Shown here piece after piece: positions 55,612 to 64,000 of a DNA stretch of 64,000 bases. The notes beneath the pieces were generated by a model. That model had not been told where the DNA came from, searched no databases, and was given only the letters and a program-made list of their open reading frames with translations. Within the stretch, counting starts at the first letter, position 1, and each line of letters starts with the position of its first letter. Source of the DNA: Glandiceps talaboti (taxonomy: Eukaryota > Hemichordata > Enteropneusta > Spengelidae); contig NC_135560.1 in the NCBI RefSeq assembly GCF_964340395.1, positions 20,895,675 to 20,959,674 of the forward strand, written 5' to 3'. Both the position numbers and the translations under genes were made by a program.

Positions 55612-58490
55612 GATTGATTTATCTAACTTTGCATGATACATGCATTGGGTATATTTCTATGAGATGAATTCAGTGACAGTTCAATTTGATGACAAACAGG
55701 CCTCACATTTATTAGTATTTGCAAAGACAACATTTTATGCAGTCAATGTTGTTTATTATTTGCAACAAATATGTATACATTGTTCGAATTTTCGGTCTAT
55801 CATACTCAGTCATCTGATACAAAAAGTAGATTGCCACAAGCTTTCCTTTTCATATACTCAACAAATTTGTGGATGTTAAATTAGCCGATTTGGCTACTTT
55901 ACTAGTATTATATATATCCCAGCTTTACATAACCATTCTTACTCGTTATACGTACCATTCTTGGCAAACAGGGTAATCACCGTGACGGCTATGTGTACAG
56001 TTATTGACTACAATTACATCATTTAGTTTATAGTAGTACGTACAGCAGTTTAACCTCAGAAGGACAAGAAACGGGTAAGGTAGACACACGTTTATCATAC
56101 ATTGCTTTGTTAATTGTGTTAATATGTATATATTCATGAGTTGTGTCATTTACACCTTTACGACGATACCGTTGAATGCAAGATATTACTAACACGACAG
56201 TCACTGGGGAGCCAACGATTTCTCCAGATGCCGGTTTTATGGTAACATTGCTATATTAAACGGTGATAGACCATAAAACACATGGTAATGTCGTAATTTG
56301 ACACAAAGGAATGATTTTTACTGTCTTTGCTGATCGATTTACAGTTTTAATAGCAAGTAATAACTAAAGATATAAAGAGAGAGAGAGAGAGTAACCTTTT
56401 ATAGCAGACTTAGTATGCTCTAAGTAACACAAGGTAAAATGACTGCTATAGATTAATACATGGCACAATTTACATTCTCATTAATGTGATTTGCAGTATC
56501 CATAATAACTAGTTGGCTTGGGAAATGATGTAAACTAAACTTAGAAAAAACTATATAACATTCAAAAGGTAAGTGATGATAACACTTTTATTTATACACT
56601 GTTACCTAAGACTTCGGTTTCATACAGTGAAAATACTTTATAAACTATCAAATAAGACTGACTTGCAATTCAATTATTGTAAATAAATAAATACAACATG
56701 TCTGATGTATGTAGTACATGCAATCAATCGATGTGAATAATTAAATTATTACCCACTTTTGCTGACCTGACTGACAATCATAAGCATACTTTAGCAAAAA
56801 TAATCTCAAATCAGTTGATATACGTGTCTCGATTTTCTGGCAGTGCTCATAATAAAGTGTGCACGTACTTCAGTCAATCAAGAGGACGTGTTAATCATAC
56901 TGCGGTTCAGAATATAATCATGTATGCACTATATTACTTTTATTCAAATGAGTTGTTTCTGATACTAATACACCACTTGGCGTACAGCGCCATCGTTATT
57001 TGAGAACATAGCAAATATACTTAGCCGTAAGGCTCTGGTACATACGCTGGGAACATATAATAAACATGCACGAGCGGCGTGAAAACCCTCAATATTTCCA
57101 ACGTTCGTATTGTCACTACCATTCTGACTTGAACAGTGTATATGTCAACGTGTATGTTTTAGACCACAAATGCACTCAAACAGGCAAATACTAGTCATTC
57201 AACGAGACATGTCTGCATGATGCTTTATGTTGAAAATGTTCGTGCTTTGAGTAAAAAGTCAGTTTGATTTTTTGATAAAATAGAAGTCTATAGAAAAATT
57301 GAATAACAATTTTTGTAGCTTTACCTTATTGTTATACAATGTATCTATTCCTTTAAAAGAGTAAATGTCTTACTGAAAGGAAATCGGTGCAAAACCAGAT
57401 CTGTACATAAATAAAGGCTGGTTTATAACGGCAGAAATGTTACCTTATCCAAATCCTTCGTCTAGACTTATTTGACTTCAGTGGACTGAATGTTTTCGCC
57501 TGGTGTTAATGACATCAATCGAAACGAAATATTTGAATACTGTAACATTTCTTGCTTGTGATAAAATATCCTTTATTTATATATTGAAACAGCTGGTGAT
57601 CTGTGTAGTTTACCACAACAAATCTCATTGAATTCACACGTTCCGTTTCAATTATTTGTTGTCAGGCTTAATCGCCATTATAGACGTACACATGAACGAT
57701 CTACAAACACAGTAATGTAATTATTGTATTGTGTGGTCTTTGTCGATGGCCTGATAAACATACACTGAGAATATGGAAAATATCAGGAAATGATAACACA
57801 ACTATCGGCGTCGTCGCTCTGAGTACATCATGTTAACGAATTCAAATACACCGTGCGTGTGCACAACTAGCTATCACTGAATTTATGACGTGTGCCACAC
57901 TACATAATTACTCATTACTTGAAAGGAAATTGTATGACAACTGATTTGATGTTCGGTTACTGAGCAACTGTATTCTAAACAAATGAATTTGTAAAAGATC
58001 GCTGATTAGCCAAATTTAGATTTAAAGATGAAATGAAAATGTTTGATTACCCCTACCGAGCCAGCGAATCTAAAATTGATAGCGCTTCCGTAATTTAAAA
58101 TTCATTACGGACAATCTCCAGTAGATGTATGAGATCATGCTGTGCGTAAACTATGCTAACAACGACGTTATATCCATTGTTATAGAGTACAGCCTACAGG
58201 CGGTGTGGGTAGCAGTGTTCTCAATCATTCAACGATATAATTTTGACTATCGGCCGACGGTGGCTGATCCACTGCGTATCTCGAGATGTACACAACAAGG
58301 CAAGGTAAACGTTAACTTTCAATCTTGAACTAAAAACTATCACAACTATTGAATACCGTCTTTTTGTGATATCCGGTACTATCAGTGCAGTAGATTTGAC
58401 TATTAAAACAGTGATATATATATATATGTTTTATGCAGTCAAAAACTGGGCGTTAACACATTAAAACAGTTTAGGCCAGAACATCTTTTA

Positions 58491-58590
58491 TAAAAAGCTG
58501 TGCAATGGGCCCGACATACCCATATTTTTGGCATTTAAATTTTCTTTTGGCAAAAACATGGGTTAGATTGCCCGTTGAACAGCTTTTTTA
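58491..58590. repeat. Imperfect hairpin, about 42 bp stem
   Basis: TAAAAAGCTGTGCAATGGGC on the left pairs with GCCCGTTGAACAGCTTTTTT on the right, and inside that ACCCATATTTTTGGC pairs with GCAAAAACATGGGT. The loop is about 15 bases. There are a few mismatches and bulges. Confidence 0.8.
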
Positions 58591-60854
58591 TTTTTTCTAG
58601 CCTTATGTGTATGAGAACATAGTGATTCGTGTATGCTTTTGTCTTTTATTTTTTGACCCAACTGCAAGTTAAACAATAATACTGTGATATTCGTTAGGAA
58701 ATAATTAAGCAATCTAAGTTTACACAATCAATAGCTAGTCTGTGCTAAACATTGTATCTCTTTCCTAGTTCAGCACCCGACATAATTCATTATATCATTA
58801 TATATATGTTTTCATTATACATACTGTGCTGTAGCCTTATAAAGCCTTATATATAATTATTCACGCGGGTCTTACAAATGTTGGTAGTTAGAACGATCTA
58901 TCGTTTTGATACACCCAGTCCAATTTTTGTATGCAGGCATTATGGCTAAATTATGATTACATTTGAACCAAATGTGTACATACTTATCAGCTTAATTTGC
59001 ATATTAAGGTAGAATGCGCCTTGGGGGACAAATGTTTCTGAAAATCAAATTCTTAAAATCTCTCCCATTTTTGTCATATGGAAGCTTGCTTCTTATATTT
59101 TTAACAAATAAAAGAAATGTTCAAGGAAATCAACAATCTTTTATTTTGCCACACAGTTAACACGGTGTTCGGCGGCCATATTGGATTCTAAAATAGCATG
59201 ATTCAAAAATTTATACGGTTACCCCTGATTTTATTTCTTGATTTTAACTTGACAATGGATTTATATTTTCTTGATCAAAGTACCAGCGAAAGTTTTAAAC
59301 AGTTTTATTTCCGAGGCGCATCTCACGTTAACCGAGTGGTACATTTGCAACTTAAAATATATCAACCAACTGGTGAAACATATTTTACTGATACTTTGTC
59401 TACATGCTAGGTACTGGTATTCTAAATTAAAGTACACTAATTTGCATATTCACAAGAGCTGACATTGATCTGAACTTAGGCTAAATTATAAGGGCCTGTC
59501 TGACAAATTTAAATCCCGTGCGTGTTCGACTGTTTCTACTTTTATTATATATAGTAATTGTATAAAAGTACAAGCAGTGTATTCCAAACTTTAATGGAAA
59601 TTCCATAGCAATGCCGATACCGGATTTCCGACTAAATTCGGACCTCCATAATGATAAGTGAAAGTGAATGAATCTAGTGCATTTTATCTCCATCATCATC
59701 CACAATTTTACATAGCGAATTCGCAAATTACCTTCCCTTTCAAATCACGCTGACTATATATATTTGATATATATTTGACGCTACGATTCGTGTGTGCAAC
59801 ATTCTAAAAAATGTTAGTCAGACAATTATTCGACTAAAGGATTCGGTGACAAAACAATGTTTCAATTTATCTGTAGCAGACTTGTTGACTTGCAAGATCA
59901 AGACTGAAACCCATAATGGCAGATACTGTTATCCCCATAAATTTAGTTTCCGTTTATTTGACCACCAATTCAAACACATACGTGTTGATGTTATCAATCT
60001 TGCAAATAAACATCAAAGAGGGAAAACACTTGGTTTGACTGCAGTTATAATTTCAAAAGAGTTCCCTTATAGAACGAAACTCGCTGTACAGATGTTGTTG
60101 ATAATAAATATCGTTTGCATTCCCGTGTCTTTGAAATTTAATATCGGTCAGGTTGTGTAGTTGATCAAATCAACAGTATACATGTCATAAAATGAAAGAA
60201 CTGTATGTGTACATTGGATACGACTCTAAATACTGTAGCTTCAAGCTTTTATGTATAAGTCATCAGGATAATACATTCTCAATACAATACGCATACATGT
60301 TGGTATCTCCAGGGAATACCTTAAGATTTGTTATGTGTAGAATAGATGACATTAAGAAGATTCATCATCTTAGAGTCACGACATCTTCTTTATTGTAATT
60401 TAAGGGCAAAGTAGGATGACCATTAATGTGGAGATGGTGACCGGTACCTACGATGTATAAAAACTGAATGTTTTCAATGTAACAGATTCATTGCACAGAA
60501 AATAACATAAACACGGTTTATTGAATCATTCACTATTTATCAGTATTATCAATGTATGAACGAAATGTATGTACAAATGCAGTCGCAAAGACATTGCTTA
60601 ATTACTGGAATACAAACATAAATGTGAATTACTCATGAATATGCATGTTATGTTTGCTAAAACTTAGCAAACCTTTTTTAATTATCATCAATATGTATTA
60701 AGATAGCTGTAATTTAAAGCTTGCATTATGAAGATCTTGCATACTTACCAACAATCATTCAAGTGCCTCATTTGCATATAGTTGTTCTATTACCATAATT
60801 AACATACGTATTAATGTTTCATTAGAATGGCTAAATTTAGCTTTTGAGATGTAT

Positions 60855-60917
60855 CCACACACGCACGCACACACACACGCACACACACACACACGCTCAC
60901 ACACACACACACACACA
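60855..60917. repeat. (CA)n microsatellite with CACG variants
   Basis: A CA run with interspersed CG and CT units. Confidence 0.94.
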
Positions 60918-63900
60918 GATAGATCGACATATACATAACATTGCCTCCCCTTATTGAAGGTACAAATGAATCATTAAACTAAACGTTTCCAACTGTAAAG
61001 AAAAAAATAATAAGACAAAACTGTCAACTAGGACATTTAAAATATTGAAATATGCTGAAACTGATTATCGCTCTTTTCCATAACTTGTTCAACTCGTTAA
61101 GGTTCGCACCTTGTATTAAAATTAGCCTATACTTATTACGCATGTCAAAATTGATACGAAATATGACGAATCAAAATGTTCTAGACAATCATATACAACA
61201 GTCTTTGACGTGTACAGCGTTTATGGTATGATCGACTAAAATGGCTTTACGATATTGATGTAATTGAATATTGCCAACCCTAACGTATTATCATACAGAA
61301 GAGCAAGTCCAAAGTAAACATATTTCAACAAGGTGTTTTTTCAACCTGTTCTATGTGATGGAAATCTTGGAATTATACACAATTTTACTTTTGAGGTCCT
61401 TTACGTAGAGATTCAGTCACTAAGTCACATAAACATTAGAAGCACACTCATTAATTGTCGAAACGGGTAAATTAAGCACAAAATTAGGAAACCACAATTT
61501 ATATTGTAAGAAACACTCGAAACATACGCTTATACGTTAGAAAATAATACCTAACAATACCTCTTCAATACAGATACATGCATTTTAATTTATAAGTGTT
61601 TAGTTTATGTCCTAATCTCTTGAGAGACAGTCATGAATATGTTTTGGACATCAGATGAATATATATGACTGTACAATATATGCTGGACAGTTAGTACAAG
61701 AACGCTCACAGCAACCATGAAAGTATATGCATAAGTGATGACAATGTTAATCTCATCACAAAACATTACAATGTTAACAACGGATTTTACATCGCCGACT
61801 TATTCTTGACTCGTTGGTGTTCATAACTGTAACATAATCTTCCTAGTTTAAACACCTGAGGTCATTCTAGATGTAATATAATCAATCGTTATACTGTCTC
61901 AAATATTTGAACACTTCAATGTATACTACTTAGACTCAGAGTATCCGAGTATCCCTCTCCCTCTTTCTGGATATCTGCCTCTATCTATCGCTCTTCATTT
62001 CGGTCTCTGACTTCCCCGGTCTGTCTTTTTTGACAAAAGTTGTCAAAAGTAATCGCTTGTAATGATGGTCGTCATGCTTAGTACATTTAATGATCACTAA
62101 TTAACACTTCGCAATTGAAAATTTCCTTCAATTAAATATGCTGTTCTACTACATTTTCAGGCGCTTTGGATAAACTGGGTTATTTAAACAGTCAAACGTA
62201 CATACGCTGTCGACCAGAGACATTCTTCCATCTGAGTTTGGAGAATAAAATAACTTCTACGTCTCCTTATATAAATGCTTACAAAGTAATACTCTTAATA
62301 CACCTCAGGTAATGAACTACCCTATGTAGCAATTTGAGAAAGGATATAGGATAGATTGCCTTGGGTTTAATTCATAATGATGAAGCTGTCGGTGAGATAG
62401 ATAAAATTACAATCTTGATTGAATATTTGGTTGAAGGCGAGAGTGTATACCTTCCTCTGTCTATCTAATTTACAAGGTCTGCACGAACATGAAGAGATGT
62501 TATCATGCTATGCTTAGTGATGGATTATTTATGACAGCCATCATGTTTGTTATAGATTCACGACCACAACAGATTCCTCTAACCACTAATATGTGTCAAA
62601 ACAGTGATTTTTATAAACAAGAAAATACAAATCAATCCAATACCCATATTTGAAGTGTGCATTCTTTAGATATAGCTTATTTACTGAAAATCATTAAATT
62701 TGCAAATTACTCATTAAAACTATAAGCTACATCCCCTAACTTTATAGGCCATATGGTCTGAGCTTTCTTACGTTCAAAGTATGTACTAAGTTATATTGAA
62801 TCTGAAGTATGCATTCTTAAGATATAACCTAATTACCAAAAAACAATCAATCAATTAATCCAATGAGTAATCAATGTTCATTGGATGTTTACCACAAGCG
62901 ACCTATCGGTTGGAATAGCTCCGCTGTTTTTGGAGGGGATTGTGTACCATGTAGAAGTCACCAGGTTCTATCTATTGTTATTACACCTCGATGTTCTTTC
63001 ACAAGCTGTCATTGGTCAGAATCGAATCACATGACCTACTTTAAATAGACTACAGCTCGCGCGGTGATATTGCCAGCGCGTGCACAGACTAATGCCCGGC
63101 ACTGAATTTATTTTGACCGTTGCACATCTATTTTGCACGTTTTCATTCAGCTCCTCCACCATGCAGTTACGTTTCAGCAAAGTAATAAAGTGGTTTAGTG
63201 GTTTCATATGATGACTCACACACACACTATAGATCACAGATATTTTTTATTCTGAACATAACGATTTTTTAAATTTGAATTATTTTGAACATTCTGAGAG
63301 TGAATTTTATTATGATCAACAACGGCAGATGAGTGACATCTTGACAGGTATACAAAATAAATCTGACCCGAGGCCCACCCCCCCCCCCCCCGCGCCAGCG
63401 ACTACGGCCACCGATGTCGTACATATCAACAACGCCATATCAACAACGCCCAACAAGTGCAGCCGATGGGAGATCGTGCAACACATTCCTCAGCACCAGG
63501 GTTCGCCCTTCCCCACCTGCAGTTCATTGACATTGCGTTTTTGGTAATAATAACATAACCTTATGGCCTCGCAATGGACAGTGGGGCATACACAGTTATT
63601 TTTACTCGTGATTCGGTTTATTCTGCTGTATTTTCACGAGCGATATAGCGAATAAACCGTGTCACTCGTCAGGTACAGCCAACGAAGCTGTTCTTGCAAA
63701 AAGCTGTTCGTACACTAATCTATTTTTCAGTGGGCGGGCAATTTCCAACCTTGTCCAGAGGGAGGGTAAAAATGACCCGGTATTTCAGCGGGCAACATAT
63801 ATTTCAGCTGTAAGATATGTGAAAAGGGGAAGGCAGTGGGCAAAGCGGGCAGTTTTCGATATTTTTTCAGGAAGTTTAATTTTGTGAACAAATTTTACTA

Positions 63901-64000
63901 TTTGTTTTACAATATTTACAAGATGTAAATTAATTGTGTAATGCAATGATTAATTTTTGACCACGTGTGTCATCGAAACTAGCGGAGCAGGGCATTGATT

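Larger units (their letters stand above)
54288..64000. other. Intergenic DNA to the right edge, no gene recognised
   Basis: AT-rich. Open frames up to about 120 codons start mostly at non-ATG codons and show no domain. It contains a short TTGG/ATGG region, a hairpin at 58491-58590, a CA/CG-rich tract at about 60855-60917, and a dispersed 35 bp duplication at 62649 and 62802. The last kilobase is more GC-rich, with a poly(C) run at 63377-63391, and could approach another gene, but I cannot identify one. Confidence 0.5.

Noticed and set aside
59792-60160. 122-codon open frame
   Set aside because: Starts at a non-ATG codon, no recognisable domain, AT-driven composition, no splice context.

Overview
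The window is AT-rich animal nuclear DNA: genes are split by GT-AG introns, microsatellites are dense, and an L2/CR1-type retroposon sits inside an intron. It is a bilaterian. A lophotrochozoan (mollusc, annelid or brachiopod) is my best guess from the receptor sequence and repeat style, but the sequence does not prove it. There is no sign of bacterial, CRISPR or viral content.

Two protein-coding genes can be reconstructed exon by exon, both on the + strand. (1) 25166-32861: a three-exon, 457-residue class A GPCR of the GnRH / adipokinetic hormone / corazonin receptor superfamily, with all seven helices, DRY, CWTPY and DPIVY motifs, and a poly(A) signal at 33497. (2) 38975-49630: a seven-exon, 439-residue perilipin (PAT-domain lipid-droplet protein) with a long acidic/charged C-terminal tail, and a poly(A) signal at 49797-49806. 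Splice phases close in frame across all eight introns.

Layout: 1-25165 has no recognisable gene. It holds microsatellites and, at 6164-6893, a foldback-like element whose inverted arms are short tandem repeats. 25166-33502 is the receptor gene. Its intron 1 carries a TTAA-flanked palindromic MITE and a second foldback-like element, and its intron 2 carries a 5'-truncated non-LTR retroposon. 33503-38947 is intergenic, with a three-copy minisatellite and an (AT)n tract. 38948-49806 is the perilipin gene. Its introns 1 and 2 carry two copies of one MITE family with inverted repeats of about 130 bp, and intron 5 holds a (TC)n tract of about 164 bp. 49807-64000 has no recognisable gene. It holds an inverted-repeat element at 51684-52180, very long (TA)n tracts at 53957-54261, a hairpin at 58491-58590 and two weak exon-like fragments.

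How the genes may relate: in insects, receptors of this superfamily (AKH receptors) act through cAMP/PKA to drive fat mobilisation, and perilipins are the droplet-surface targets. The two genes lie about 6 kb apart in the same orientation. A functional link is inference only.
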